A DNA stretch of 64,000 nucleotides from Novosphingobium terrae. GTDB taxonomy: Bacteria > Pseudomonadota > Alphaproteobacteria > Sphingomonadales > Sphingomonadaceae. A program made the position numbers and the translations under genes. This document shows, piece by piece, positions 51,105 to 58,969 of the stretch. Position 1 is the stretch's first letter; each line of letters starts with the position of its first letter. The stretch is taken from assembly GCF_017163935.1 (NCBI RefSeq), contig NZ_JABVZR010000001.1, positions 4,030,001 to 4,094,000 of the forward strand, in the 5' to 3' direction. A model generated the notes under the pieces. That model was given only the letters and a program-made list of their open reading frames with translations. It had not been told where the DNA came from and did not search any database.

Positions 51105-52625
51105 ATGGCCGATATGGTGACCATTCGCGAAGACGATCTGATCGAGAGCGTGGCCGACGCGCTGCAATATATCTCCTATTATCACCCGATGGATTACATC
51201 CGCGCGCTGGGTGACGCCTATGAGGTGGAGCAGGGCCCGGCGGCCAAGGATGCCATCGCGCAGATCCTGACCAACAGCCGCATGTGCGCCGAAGGCCACC
51301 GCCCGATCTGCCAGGACACCGGCATCGTCAACGTCTTCATCCAGTGGGGCCAGAACTGCCGTCTTGAATCCGAGAAGTCGCTGCAGGACGTGGTGGATGA
51401 GGGCGTGCGCCGCGCCTACAACAACCCCGACAACAAGCTGCGCGCCTCGGTGCTGGCTGATCCGGCCTTCACCCGCCGCAACACGCGCGACAATACCCCG
51501 TGTGTTTTGCATGTCGATATGGTGCCGGGTTCGAAGATTCACATCGATGTCGCGGCCAAGGGCGGCGGCAGCGAGAACAAGTCGAAGTTCAAGATGATGA
51601 ATCCCAGCGATTCGATCGTCGATTGGGTGATCGAGATGCTGCCCCAGATGGGCGCCGGCTGGTGCCCCCCCGGCATGCTGGGCATCGGCATCGGCGGCAC
51701 GGCGGAGCATTGCGTCCTCCTCGCCAAGAAGGCGTTGATGGAGCAGATCGACATGGCCCAGCTGAAAGAGCGCGGCCCTCAGAACGATCTGGAAGCGCTG
51801 CGCATCGAGATCTTCGACAAGGTCAATGCTCTGGGCATCGGTGCGCAGGGTCTGGGCGGTCTGGCCACGATCCTCGATGTGAAGATCATGGACGCCCCCT
51901 GCCACGCCGCGGGCAAGCCGGTGGCGATGATCCCCAATTGCGCCGCCACGCGCCACGCGCATTTCACGCTGGACGGCAGCGGGCCTTCGTTCCTCGAAAC
52001 GCCCAAGCTGGAGGAATGGCCGCAGGTGCACTGGACCCCCAGCGCCGAGGCCAAGCGCGTCAATCTCGACACGCTGACCGCCGAGGAGGTTCAGGGCTGG
52101 AAGCAGGGCGACCGTCTGCTGCTCAACGGCAAGATGCTGACCGGCCGCGATGCCGCTCACAAGCGCATCAAGGACATGCTGGCCAAGGGCGAGACTCTGC
52201 CTGTCGATTTCACCGGTCGCGTGATCTATTACGTCGGCCCGGTCGATCCGGTGCGTGACGAGGTTGTCGGCCCCGCCGGCCCCACCACCGCCACCCGCAT
52301 GGACAGCTTCAGCGACCAGATGCTCGACCTCGGCCTGCTGGCCAGCATCGGCAAGTCCGAGCGTGGCCCTGCCGCCACCCAGTCCATCGCCAACCACAAG
52401 AGCGCCTATCTGATGGCGGTGGGCGGCGCGGCCTATCTGGTGTCGCGTGCGATCAAGGAATCGCGCGTCGTGGCCTTTGAGGATCTGGGCATGGAGGCGA
52501 TCTATGAGTTCACCGTGCAGGATATGCCGGTGACCGTGGCCGTCGATTCCGAGGGCAACAACGTCCACAAGCTGGCCCCGCCGGTGTGGAAGGACAAGAT
52601 CGCCAAGGAAGGCCTGCTGGTCTGA
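51105..52625 (+). CDS. Class I fumarate hydratase (iron-sulfur)
   Basis: 506-aa [4Fe-4S] fumarase interconverting fumarate and malate in the TCA cycle. The N-terminal alpha-type region holds ICQDTGIVNVFI and the cluster Cys positions; GIGIGGTAEHCVLLAKKALM is diagnostic; the C-terminal beta-type region has VIYYVGPVDP and GPTTATRMD. The single-chain form matches E. coli FumA (548 aa). The ATG at 51105 is preferred (AAAGGA upstream). Divergent from the pcm-like gene across 270 bp that hold no recognised element. Confidence 0.94.
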   Translation: MADMVTIREDDLIESVADALQYISYYHPMDYIRALGDAYEVEQGPAAKDAIAQILTNSRMCAEGHRPICQDTGIVNVFIQWGQNCRLESEKSLQDVVDEGVRRAYNNPDNKLRASVLADPAFTRRNTRDNTPCVLHVDMVPGSKIHIDVAAKGGGSENKSKFKMMNPSDSIVDWVIEMLPQMGAGWCPPGMLGIGIGGTAEHCVLLAKKALMEQIDMAQLKERGPQNDLEALRIEIFDKVNALGIGAQGLGGLATILDVKIMDAPCHAAGKPVAMIPNCAATRHAHFTLDGSGPSFLETPKLEEWPQVHWTPSAEAKRVNLDTLTAEEVQGWKQGDRLLLNGKMLTGRDAAHKRIKDMLAKGETLPVDFTGRVIYYVGPVDPVRDEVVGPAGPTTATRMDSFSDQMLDLGLLASIGKSERGPAATQSIANHKSAYLMAVGGAAYLVSRAIKESRVVAFEDLGMEAIYEFTVQDMPVTVAVDSEGNNVHKLAPPVWKDKIAKEGLLV

Positions 52626-52659
52626 TGCAGCGGATCGGCGCCATGGGTGGAGATGATCC

Positions 52660-52926
52660 ATGGCGCTGATCCTGCTGTTCGCGATGGGGATCGTGAATTT
52701 CGCGATCCACCGCGCGGTCAGCGACAGCGGCCACCCGCTGCTGGCGCAAATGCCCTGGGCGAGCAGCCGTATGGGCTTTGGCTTCGGCCTCATCACCGAA
52801 TATCTGATGCTGCTGGCCTGCATGCTGATGACCGATCGCGGATCGGGCGGCTGGGTCTGGGGCTATGGCCTGTATACGGCGGCCAATGGCGTGGCGATCT
52901 GGCTGATCCTGTCGCGGCGTATCTAG
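52660..52926 (+). CDS. Small membrane protein, unknown
   Basis: 88-aa hydrophobic protein with three likely membrane segments (about 1-18, 40-57, 65-85). MGFGFGLITEYLMLLACMLM and WGYGLYTAANGVAIWLIL are the most distinct parts. I do not recognise the family. It lies 34 bp after the fumarase and 32 bp before the phosphoesterase on the same strand, so it is probably co-transcribed. Confidence 0.7.
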   Translation: MALILLFAMGIVNFAIHRAVSDSGHPLLAQMPWASSRMGFGFGLITEYLMLLACMLMTDRGSGGWVWGYGLYTAANGVAIWLILSRRI

Positions 52927-52958
52927 CGCGGATTCGCCGCAGCGCCTAAGATGCCTGC

Positions 52959-53690
52959 ATGGCCACGCTTTTCCATATCAGCGACATTCATTTCGGGGCG
53001 CAGGATAGCCATGCGCTTGACTGGTTCGCCCGCTCCGTGCGCGAGCAGCGCCCCGATGCGGTGATCTGCACCGGAGACCTCACCATGCGCGGCACCCCGC
53101 GCGAGTTCGAGGCGGCGGTGGCCTGGCTCTCAGCGCTGGAGGCCCCGGTCAGCATCGAGCCGGGCAACCATGACATGCCCTATTACTGGGAGATGTGGCA
53201 CCGCCTGCGCCGCCCTTTCGAGCGTTTTAAAGCGGCTCAGGCACAGGCCCAGCGTGTGGTGGCCGTGCCGGGCGTGACGGTGGTGTCGCTGTCCACCATC
53301 GTGCCCGCGCAATGGCGGCTGAACTGGTCCAAGGGCTTTGTGACTCAGCCGGTGCTGACGCGCTCTCTGGAGGATTTGAATGCGGCTCCGGCGGGGCTGA
53401 AGTTGGTGGCTTGCCATCACCCGCTGATCGATGCCGATACGCATGGCTCGGGCCAGACGCGCGGCGGCAAGGCGGCTCTGGCGCAACTGGCGGCGGCGGG
53501 GGCCGATGCGGTGCTTTCGGGCCATGTGCATGACCCGTTCGACATGACCGTCGATGCTGGAGGGCGCCCCATCCGCATCATCGGCGCGGGCACGCTGTCC
53601 GAACGGGTGCGCGCCACGCCGCCCAGCTATAACCGGCTGGAGTGGACTCCTGACGATGGCCTGCAGGTGCAGGTGGTCACCGCAAGCTGA
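52959..53690 (+). CDS. Calcineurin-like metallophosphoesterase
   Basis: 243-aa metallophosphoesterase. The five sequence blocks of the fold are present: DIHFG (Asp9, His11), CTGDLT (Asp40), PGNHDMP (Asn70, His71, Asp72), ACHHPL and GHVHDP. This resembles 3',5'-cyclic-nucleotide phosphodiesterase CpdA-like enzymes, but other phosphoesters are possible. It ends 1 bp before a parS-like site. Confidence 0.88.
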   Translation: MATLFHISDIHFGAQDSHALDWFARSVREQRPDAVICTGDLTMRGTPREFEAAVAWLSALEAPVSIEPGNHDMPYYWEMWHRLRRPFERFKAAQAQAQRVVAVPGVTVVSLSTIVPAQWRLNWSKGFVTQPVLTRSLEDLNAAPAGLKLVACHHPLIDADTHGSGQTRGGKAALAQLAAAGADAVLSGHVHDPFDMTVDAGGRPIRIIGAGTLSERVRATPPSYNRLEWTPDDGLQVQVVTAS

Positions 53691-53691
53691 T

Positions 53692-53707
53692 TGCTCCACG
53701 TGGAACG
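53692..53707. promoter_or_regulatory. Degenerate parS-like site (5)
   Basis: TGCTCCACGTGGAACG keeps the CTCCACGTGGAAC heart of the motif but is changed at position 3 and at the last base. It lies between the phosphoesterase stop and the bidirectional terminator, 21 kb from parB. ParB binding is uncertain. Confidence 0.45.
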
Positions 53708-53714
53708 CGGGCAC

Positions 53715-53742
53715 AAAAAAGGGGGCTGAAAAGCCCCCTTTT
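53715..53742. terminator. Bidirectional terminator between phosphoesterase and rpsI
   Basis: GGGGGCT pairs with AGCCCCC around a GAAA tetraloop; six A residues precede and four T residues follow, so it can end both the plus-strand phosphoesterase transcript and the minus-strand rplM-rpsI transcript. It is 24 bp from the rpsI stop. Confidence 0.93.
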
Positions 53743-53766
53743 CCGTATCGGCAGTTGCCGAAGCGA

Positions 53767-54270
53767 TTAACGCTTCGAGAACTGGAAGCTGCGGCGAGCC
53801 TTGGCGCGGCCGTACTTCTTACGCTCGACGACGCGCGGGTCGCGGGTAAGGAAGCCAGCGGCCTTGACGGCGCTGCGCAGAGCAGGCTCGAACTTGGCCA
53901 GAGCCTGGGCGATGCCATGCTTCACGGCGCCGGCCTGACCCGACAGACCACCACCCTTGACGGTGCAGACGACATCGTACTGGTCGGTACGGTCGGCGAT
54001 GCCGAAGGGCTGGTTGATCACCAGACGCAGGGTCGGGCGGGCGAAGTACACTTCCTGATCGCGACCGTTGACGGTGATCTTGCCCGAGCCGGGCTTGATC
54101 CACACGCGGGCCACGGCGTCCTTACGACGGCCGGTGGCATACGAACGGCCCTGGGCGTCGATCTGCTTCTCGCGCAGCGGGGCGGTGGGAGCGGCAGGGG
54201 TGACGACGCCGGTGTCTTCGGCAACGGTGGTGCCGGCCAGATCGGCGAGGTTGTTCAGAGTCTCAGACAT
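53767..54270 (-). CDS. rpsI: 30S ribosomal protein S9
   Basis: 167-aa S9. The C-terminal part is fully standard ([74 protein letters not shown]). The first about 38 residues are an acidic/Thr-rich extension found in alphaproteobacterial S9. The last residues KR normally contact P-site tRNA. It overlaps rplM by one base (TAATG). Confidence 0.97.
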   Translation of the reverse strand: MSETLNNLADLAGTTVAEDTGVVTPAAPTAPLREKQIDAQGRSYATGRRKDAVARVWIKPGSGKITVNGRDQEVYFARPTLRLVINQPFGIADRTDQYDVVCTVKGGGLSGQAGAVKHGIAQALAKFEPALRSAVKAAGFLTRDPRVVERKKYGRAKARRSFQFSKR

Positions 54271-54749
54271 TATGCGCCAACCTTGTTCTTGCGGTTGAGG
54301 GCAGCCACGTCCAGCAGCTCGGGCTGGGTGCCGCCGTGCGGGTGCTCGCTGCCGGCATAGAGGTGCAGGGCGCGCATCTGATCGCGACCCAGCGGACCGC
54401 GGGGGATCATGCGCTCAACGGCCTTCTCCAGCACGCGCTCGGGGAAGCGACCGGCCAGAACCTTGTCAGCGGTGACTTCCTTCAGGCCGCCGGCATAACC
54501 GGTGTGCTTGTAGTAGGTCTGCTGCTTGAGCTTGTTGCCCGTGAACTTCACCTTCTCGGCGTTGATCACGACGACATGGTCACCGCAATCGACGTGGGGG
54601 GTGTAGCTGGGCTTGTGCTTGCCGCGCAGCAGGTTGGCGATGATCACGGCGACGCGACCAACGACCAGACCTTCGGCATCGATGAGATGCCACTTCTTTT
54701 CGACCTCGGCCGGCTTGGCCGACGCGGTCATCTTGGTGAGAGCCTTCAT
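54270..54749 (-). CDS. rplM: 50S ribosomal protein L13
   Basis: 159-aa L13, an early-assembly 50S protein. [49 protein letters not shown] sequence and [20 protein letters not shown] are diagnostic. The ATG at 54749 follows the sequence start [20 protein letters not shown]; a longer upstream frame is spurious. First gene of rplM-rpsI, with a hairpin in its leader. Confidence 0.97.
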   Translation of the reverse strand: MKALTKMTASAKPAEVEKKWHLIDAEGLVVGRVAVIIANLLRGKHKPSYTPHVDCGDHVVVINAEKVKFTGNKLKQQTYYKHTGYAGGLKEVTADKVLAGRFPERVLEKAVERMIPRGPLGRDQMRALHLYAGSEHPHGGTQPELLDVAALNRKNKVGA

Positions 54750-54798
54750 GGCTTTACGATTCCCGTTTTTGAAGGGGAGGGCCCCTATGAACAGCAAC

Positions 54799-54820
54799 CC
54801 CACCAGCGCATGCCGGTGGG
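54799..54820 (-). promoter_or_regulatory. Leader hairpin upstream of rplM
   Basis: CCCACCGGC and GCTGGTGGG (one G-U pair) enclose a 4-nt loop, 50-70 bp upstream of the rplM ATG on the transcribed strand. Ribosomal protein operons are often autoregulated through such leaders, but there is no direct evidence here. Confidence 0.3.
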
Positions 54821-54832
54821 AGATTGGAGCGG

Positions 54833-54861
54833 CCAATGTTGCAAATGGCTTCCAGAGTCAA
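54833..54861 (-). promoter_or_regulatory. Possible rplM-rpsI promoter
   Basis: TTGACT on the minus strand (54856-54861) is a good -35; 17 bp further is CATTGG, a weak -10. Strong -35 with weak -10 elements is common in alphaproteobacterial housekeeping promoters. It lies just upstream of the leader hairpin. Confidence 0.4.
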
Positions 54862-54943
54862 GGTTTCCGGGCTGTTTTCGTGGAGGTAAAATAATACCGT
54901 TCGATTTTGAGGCGTGCCGAAGGGGGATTTTTCAGGCCACCAG

Positions 54944-55255
54944 TTATCCGGGCAGCGCGCCCAGCCATGCGGCGGTGGCCGGAGCGGCAACATCGCAGCG
55001 CCAGCCCAGAATCGCGGGCGTATCATAGGGATGGATCGCGGAAAGCCGCGCGATGGCCTGTTCCAGCAGGGCGGCATCGGTTTTCAGCAGCACGCCGACC
55101 TCGGTGTCACGGTGGCGCTCGCCCTGCCAGACATAGAGCGAGGTCATGCCGGGCAGGATGTTGCCACAGGCCACCAGCCTTTCATCCAGCAGCGTGCCGA
55201 TGGCGGACTCGGCACGGACGGAATCGGGGAAGGGGCACCAGATCAGGGCGCTCAT
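54944..55255 (-). CDS. cutA: Divalent-cation tolerance protein CutA
   Basis: 103-aa CutA1 protein, a very stable trimer of ferredoxin-like folds linked to copper tolerance though its real role is unsettled. RLVACGNILPGMTSLYVWQGE and EVGVLLKTDAALLEQAIARLSAIHPYDTPAIL are diagnostic. The ATG overlaps the ctaA stop (ATGA). The gene is complete. Confidence 0.92.
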   Translation of the reverse strand: MSALIWCPFPDSVRAESAIGTLLDERLVACGNILPGMTSLYVWQGERHRDTEVGVLLKTDAALLEQAIARLSAIHPYDTPAILGWRCDVAAPATAAWLGALPG

Positions 55256-56286
55256 GCCCGGCGGCCCACGGCATGCGCGCCCCAGGCCGTGGCGGCCACC
55301 AGCAAAGCGCCGACCAGCTGATGCAGCACCGCGATGCCGATCGAGACATCCGTCATCACCGTGGCGATGCCCAGCAGCACCTGCGTGCCGAAAGCGCTGT
55401 GAATGGCGATGGCGGCGCGGCGGTCTCCGGCGGCCTTCACCTTGCGCGCCAGCACCACCAGCAGCGCCACCACGCCCCAGGCCCACCAGCGATGGATAAA
55501 GTGGACGATGGCAGGGTCGGCGGTGATGGCGTGGAGAAAGCTCTCGCCGTTCTGGCTGGCGCCGGGCCAGAAGCTGCCGTTCATCAGCGGCCACTCATTG
55601 GTGACCCGGCCCGCGCGCAGGCCTGCCATCAGGGCGCCCCACACCAGCTGCACCGCCAGACCCAGCCCGGCCAGCGCGGCAAAGGGAGTCAGGCTGGCGG
55701 GCTTGGCGGCGGGATTTCTGGAGAGGGCCAGCAGGTCCAGCGCCGTCCACACCAGACCGGACAGGGTGAACAGCGCGGTGATCAGATGCGTGGCCAGCCA
55801 CAGGGGGGCGACCTCGGTCATGCCCTTTTGCAGGCCGGAATGGACCATCAGCCAGCCCAGCGTGCCCTGCAGCCCGATCAGCGCCAGCAGCGCAAACAGG
55901 CGCGGCTTGTAGCCAGCAGGAATCCGCCCGCGCACCCAGAACCACGCCAAGGGCAGCGCCACGGCCATGCCGATGATCCGGCCCAGCACGCGGTGGATAT
56001 ACTCCCAGAAGAAGATCCCCTTGAATTCGGAGAGAGTCATGCCCGCATGCACGGCGGCATATTGGTCGATCTGGCGGTAATGGGCGAATTCCTGATCCCA
56101 GGCCTCCTGAGTCAGCGGGGGCAATGTGCCGCTGATCGGCTTCCACTCGGTGATCGACAGGCCGGATTCGGTCAGGCGCGTGATGCCGCCCACCACCACG
56201 ATCAGCACCACCAGCGCGGCCACCGCCAGCAGCCAGCGCGCCATCACCCTTGCCTGGGTGGAGGGAGTGGTGCCTGTTGCCGCCAT
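55252..56286 (-). CDS. ctaA: Haem A synthase (COX15/CtaA family)
   Basis: 344-aa polytopic membrane enzyme that oxidises haem O to haem A for cytochrome aa3 oxidase. About eight helices are visible. Haem-ligand histidines lie in FFWEYIHRVLGRIIGM, WLMVHSGLQ, HLITALFTLSGLVW, FIHRWWAWGVV and VLHQLVGALLVA; TRLTESGLSITEWKPISGTLPP is the family N-terminal motif. The ATG at 56286 is chosen because it starts a short cytoplasmic tail before the first helix. Coupled to cutA. Confidence 0.94.
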   Translation of the reverse strand: MAATGTTPSTQARVMARWLLAVAALVVLIVVVGGITRLTESGLSITEWKPISGTLPPLTQEAWDQEFAHYRQIDQYAAVHAGMTLSEFKGIFFWEYIHRVLGRIIGMAVALPLAWFWVRGRIPAGYKPRLFALLALIGLQGTLGWLMVHSGLQKGMTEVAPLWLATHLITALFTLSGLVWTALDLLALSRNPAAKPASLTPFAALAGLGLAVQLVWGALMAGLRAGRVTNEWPLMNGSFWPGASQNGESFLHAITADPAIVHFIHRWWAWGVVALLVVLARKVKAAGDRRAAIAIHSAFGTQVLLGIATVMTDVSIGIAVLHQLVGALLVAATAWGAHAVGRRA

Positions 56287-56395
56287 GGCAGCTGTGTCCT
56301 TTCGCAAAGAATGCCGCAAAACGGCGGGTTTGCGTGTTAGTGGCGGCAGTCGGCAGGTGAGGCAAGGTGAAAGGATGTCCAAGGGGGCTTGTGAA

Positions 56396-56412
56396 ATGTG
56401 ATGTTATTACAT
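56396..56412. promoter_or_regulatory. Palindromic operator-like site upstream of merC-like gene
   Basis: ATGTGAT-GTT-ATTACAT is an imperfect 7-3-7 inverted repeat 14 bp before the ATG. Its AT-rich ATGT..TTAT..ACAT character resembles Zur/Fur-type metal-regulator boxes, so metal-dependent repression is possible. No regulator is adjacent. Confidence 0.4.
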
Positions 56413-56425
56413 AAATGCCCTCCCC

Positions 56426-56797
56426 ATGAGCACCATCGCTACCATGATTCGTGGCCGTATCGATCGCATCGGCGTGCTTCTGTCGGCGCTTTGCATGGTG
56501 CATTGCGTTTCGGGCGTGGTGCTGGTGGCGCTGCTGGGCGTGGGCGGCGGTGTGCTGATGAACCCGCGCATTCACGAGATCGGTTTGGCGCTGGCGCTGG
56601 TGATCGGCGCCGTGGGGCTGGGCATGGGCATGCTGCGCCATGGCAAGCGCGGCCCTCTGGTACTCGGCGGCTTCGGCCTTGCCTTGATGGGCATGGGCCT
56701 GCTCGCGCCCCACGGTCTGGCCGAAGCGGCGCTGACCATCGCGGGCGTGACTCTGCTGGCCACTGGACATATCGCCAACTTGCGCCACGCCGACTAA
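56426..56797 (+). CDS. MerC-domain inner-membrane protein
   Basis: 123-aa membrane protein with four helices. The first helix carries [10 protein letters not shown] (Cys23, His26, Cys27), the metal-binding site of MerC mercury transporters. Chromosomal MerC-domain proteins outside mer operons are common in alphaproteobacteria and their substrate is unclear; there is no merR or merA nearby. A palindromic operator-like site precedes it. thiSG follows after 19 bp. Confidence 0.82.
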   Translation: MSTIATMIRGRIDRIGVLLSALCMVHCVSGVVLVALLGVGGGVLMNPRIHEIGLALALVIGAVGLGMGMLRHGKRGPLVLGGFGLALMGMGLLAPHGLAEAALTIAGVTLLATGHIANLRHAD

Positions 56798-56816
56798 CGC
56801 GGCATGGGCTTGCCCC

Positions 56817-57806
56817 ATGTCTGAACTCATCACCATCACCGTCAACGGCGAGCAGCGCCGTATCGCATCGGGCGCCAGCGTGGCCGATTTGGTCGCGGAC
56901 ATCGGCTTGAACCCCGCCAAGGTCGCCGTGGAGCGCAATGGCGAGATCGCCCCGCGCTCGACTCTGGCGCAGGTGGTGCTGGGCGAGGGCGATACTCTTG
57001 AAATCGTGCATTTTGTAGGAGGTGGCGACGTGGCTGGTGATGACTCTTGGACCGTGGCAGGGCGCACGTTCAATTCGCGCCTGATCGTGGGCACCGGCAA
57101 GTACAAGGACTTCGCCCAGAACGCAGCCGCGCTGGAAGCCTCTGGCGCGGAGATCGTCACCGTCGCCGTGCGCCGCGTGAATGTGTCGGACCCCAAGGCG
57201 CCGATGCTGACCGATTTTATTGACCCCAAGAAGGTCACCTACCTGCCCAACACCGCCGGCTGCTTCACCGCTGACGACGCTATCCGCACCCTGCGCCTTG
57301 CGCGTGAGGCCGGTGGCTGGGATCTGGTCAAGCTGGAGGTGCTGGGCGAGGCGCGCACGCTGTACCCCGACATGCGCGAGACTCTGAAAGCCACCGAGGT
57401 GCTGGCCAAGGAAGGCTTCGCCCCCATGGTCTATTGCGTGGACGATCCCATCGCCGCCAAGCAGCTTGAGGAAGCCGGTGCCGTGGCGATCATGCCTTTG
57501 GGCGCGCCGATCGGCTCGGGTCTGGGCATCCAGAATCGCGTCACCATCCGCTTGATCGTTGAGGGTGCCAAGGTGCCGGTGCTGGTCGATGCTGGTGTGG
57601 GTACGGCGTCGGACGCTGCCGTGGCCATGGAGCTGGGCGTCGATGGCGTGCTGATGAACACTGCCATCGCCGAGGCCAAAGACCCCATCCGCATGGCCCG
57701 CGCCATGAAGCTGGCGGTGCAGGCGGGGCGTGATGCCTATCTCTCGGGCCGGATGGCGACTCGGAAATATGCCGATCCTTCGAGTCCTTTGGCCGGGATG
57801 ATTTGA
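56817..57806 (+). CDS. thiG: ThiS-ThiG fusion: sulfur carrier plus thiazole synthase
   Basis: 329-aa fusion. Residues 1-70 are ThiS-like ([20 protein letters not shown] ... FVGGG); residues about 76-329 are ThiG, which builds the thiazole phosphate of thiamine. ThiG marks: [42 protein letters not shown], and [12 protein letters not shown]. ThiS normally works through a free C-terminal Gly-Gly; here FVGGGD is internal, so processing or internal initiation may be needed. AGGAGG at 57017-57022 precedes an in-frame GTG at 57030 by 7 bp, exactly at the junction. ThiS-ThiG fusions are known in other proteobacteria. Confidence 0.9.
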   Translation: MSELITITVNGEQRRIASGASVADLVADIGLNPAKVAVERNGEIAPRSTLAQVVLGEGDTLEIVHFVGGGDVAGDDSWTVAGRTFNSRLIVGTGKYKDFAQNAAALEASGAEIVTVAVRRVNVSDPKAPMLTDFIDPKKVTYLPNTAGCFTADDAIRTLRLAREAGGWDLVKLEVLGEARTLYPDMRETLKATEVLAKEGFAPMVYCVDDPIAAKQLEEAGAVAIMPLGAPIGSGLGIQNRVTIRLIVEGAKVPVLVDAGVGTASDAAVAMELGVDGVLMNTAIAEAKDPIRMARAMKLAVQAGRDAYLSGRMATRKYADPSSPLAGMI

Positions 57807-57821
57807 GGCAAGAAAAAGAGA

Positions 57822-58051
57822 ATGCGAGGGTCATAACCCTCGCGCTCCCTTTACTGTCTTCGTTGCGTGCTGACTAAGCGTGGTGCCCGGATTCATCGCG
57901 CAGCAGGTATTTGAAATCCTTATGCGCAATCGTTTGAAATTGCGATCGATTGCCTGCGGCGCATATGCGCTGCGCAGGTGGAGAGGTGAGGCAAAAGGAC
58001 CGGGTGCCACTGCCCATGTGTTCCGGGAGCGCGAGGGCGTTAACCCTCGCT
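57822..58051 (+). repeat. Interspersed composite palindromic repeat, copy L
   Basis: 230-bp copy starting 15 bp after the thiSG stop. Left hairpin GCGAGGG-TCATAA-CCCTCGC; right hairpin GCGAGGG-CGTTAA-CCCTCGC, ending in CGCTTTT rather than CGCAT. The left arm of the central stem is degraded (GCGCAGCAGGT), the right arm GCCTGCGGCGC is intact. It is one of two copies lying between two genes in the same direction. Confidence 0.87.
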
Positions 58052-58176
58052 TTTCATCTTTTTCGGCCCTCCATCCCGTGATTCCCCGGACAATGGTTAA
58101 GCTGCCGATAACCTCTTTCATGCAATCCTTTGGCATCGACTCCGAAGCGGGATCTTTGGTGAGGGACTTGACGATC

Positions 58177-58704
58177 ATGGCGACGACTTCTTCTGCGCCA
58201 CTGGCCATCGCGGAACTCCGCGAATTTGCCGGTTTTACGCCTTGCGAACAGCGCTACATCAAGCGCAGCCTCGACGTCGGGCTGGGGCGTCAGGATGCTT
58301 TCAAGCTCTGGGCGCGCGATGTTGACGAAATCGGCAGCATCCGCAGCCAGTACGTCGCCTATCAGGATCTGAAGATCCTGCGCGCCGCCGCGCCGACCGA
58401 CCAGAGCTTCGAGGCGCTCGACACCTATCTCGGCACGCTGATCCGCCTGACGGCCTTCGATCTGGCGCAGGACCGCCTGACGGGCTTTTCGGCCTTCCGT
58501 TTCCTCTATGAGCGCCTGCTGGGCGCTGCTGCCCGGCCCTGGCTGCCTGCCGCCTTCTGCGCTGCTGCTGCCTTGCCGCAGATTCGCCCGGAGCGTCGCA
58601 AGAAGCTGCTTCAGTCGATCAGCGAGGCTGCTGCCACGGCGCCGGGTTGGTCCACGAAAGAGCCGCAGTTCTTCCCTGAGTGGGTGGAGAAGGAAGCGGC
58701 TTAA
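58177..58704 (+). CDS. Conserved hypothetical protein
   Basis: 175-aa soluble protein, largely helical. Conserved-looking parts are REFAGFTPCEQRYIKRSLDVGLGRQ and DVDEIGSIRSQYVAYQDLKILRAA; the C-terminal third is Ala-rich and ends in EPQFFPEWVEKEAA. No signal or membrane segment, no motif I recognise. An in-frame ATG at 58093 would add 28 residues. Flanked by repeat copies L and M. Confidence 0.65.
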   Translation: MATTSSAPLAIAELREFAGFTPCEQRYIKRSLDVGLGRQDAFKLWARDVDEIGSIRSQYVAYQDLKILRAAAPTDQSFEALDTYLGTLIRLTAFDLAQDRLTGFSAFRFLYERLLGAAARPWLPAAFCAAAALPQIRPERRKKLLQSISEAAATAPGWSTKEPQFFPEWVEKEAA

Positions 58705-58718
58705 GGGATGAAGGGAAG

Positions 58719-58947
58719 ATGCGAGGGGATTATCCCCTCGCGCTCCCATAACGTCTCCCGACGAAAAGTCAGTGGCTCCCCATCGTGGCGCCCAACCTCT
58801 CTATCAGAAAAAAAAGGCGCCGCAGGCTGTCATGCCTCTGGCGCCTTTTCTCATTCAAAAGCCTGCGGCGCGGCAAGCTGAGCGCAAGGCCGAACCTTAA
58901 GCGCAAGGTAGACATTAAAGGGAGCGCGAGGGCGATGGCCCTCGCAT
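58719..58947 (-). repeat. Interspersed composite palindromic repeat, copy M (with embedded terminator)
   Basis: 229-bp copy in minus orientation filling the convergent gap (14 bp and 22 bp from the two stops). The left hairpin is GCGAGGGGA-TTA-TCCCCTCGC and the right GCGAGGG-CGATGG-CCCTCGCAT. Inside, the central stem has an extra inverted arm making an intrinsic terminator at 58810-58850. Confidence 0.9.
58810..58850. terminator. Bidirectional terminator inside repeat copy M
   Basis: AGGCGCCGCAGGC pairs with GCCTCTGGCGCCT (11 of 13 positions) around TGTCAT. Eight A residues precede and four T residues follow. It can serve both the plus-strand hypothetical gene and the minus-strand channel gene. 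Confidence 0.75.
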
Positions 58948-58969
58948 GTCCTCTTTTCAAACCCCTTGA

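Noticed and set aside
51087..52823. 578-codon minus-strand frame opposite the fumarase
   Set aside because: Antisense to a well-conserved class I fumarase; no recognisable protein features.
56798..56816. Thiamine (TPP) riboswitch before thiSG
   Set aside because: Only 19 bp separate merC-like and thiSG genes, and no THI-box sequence is visible upstream of the merC-like gene.
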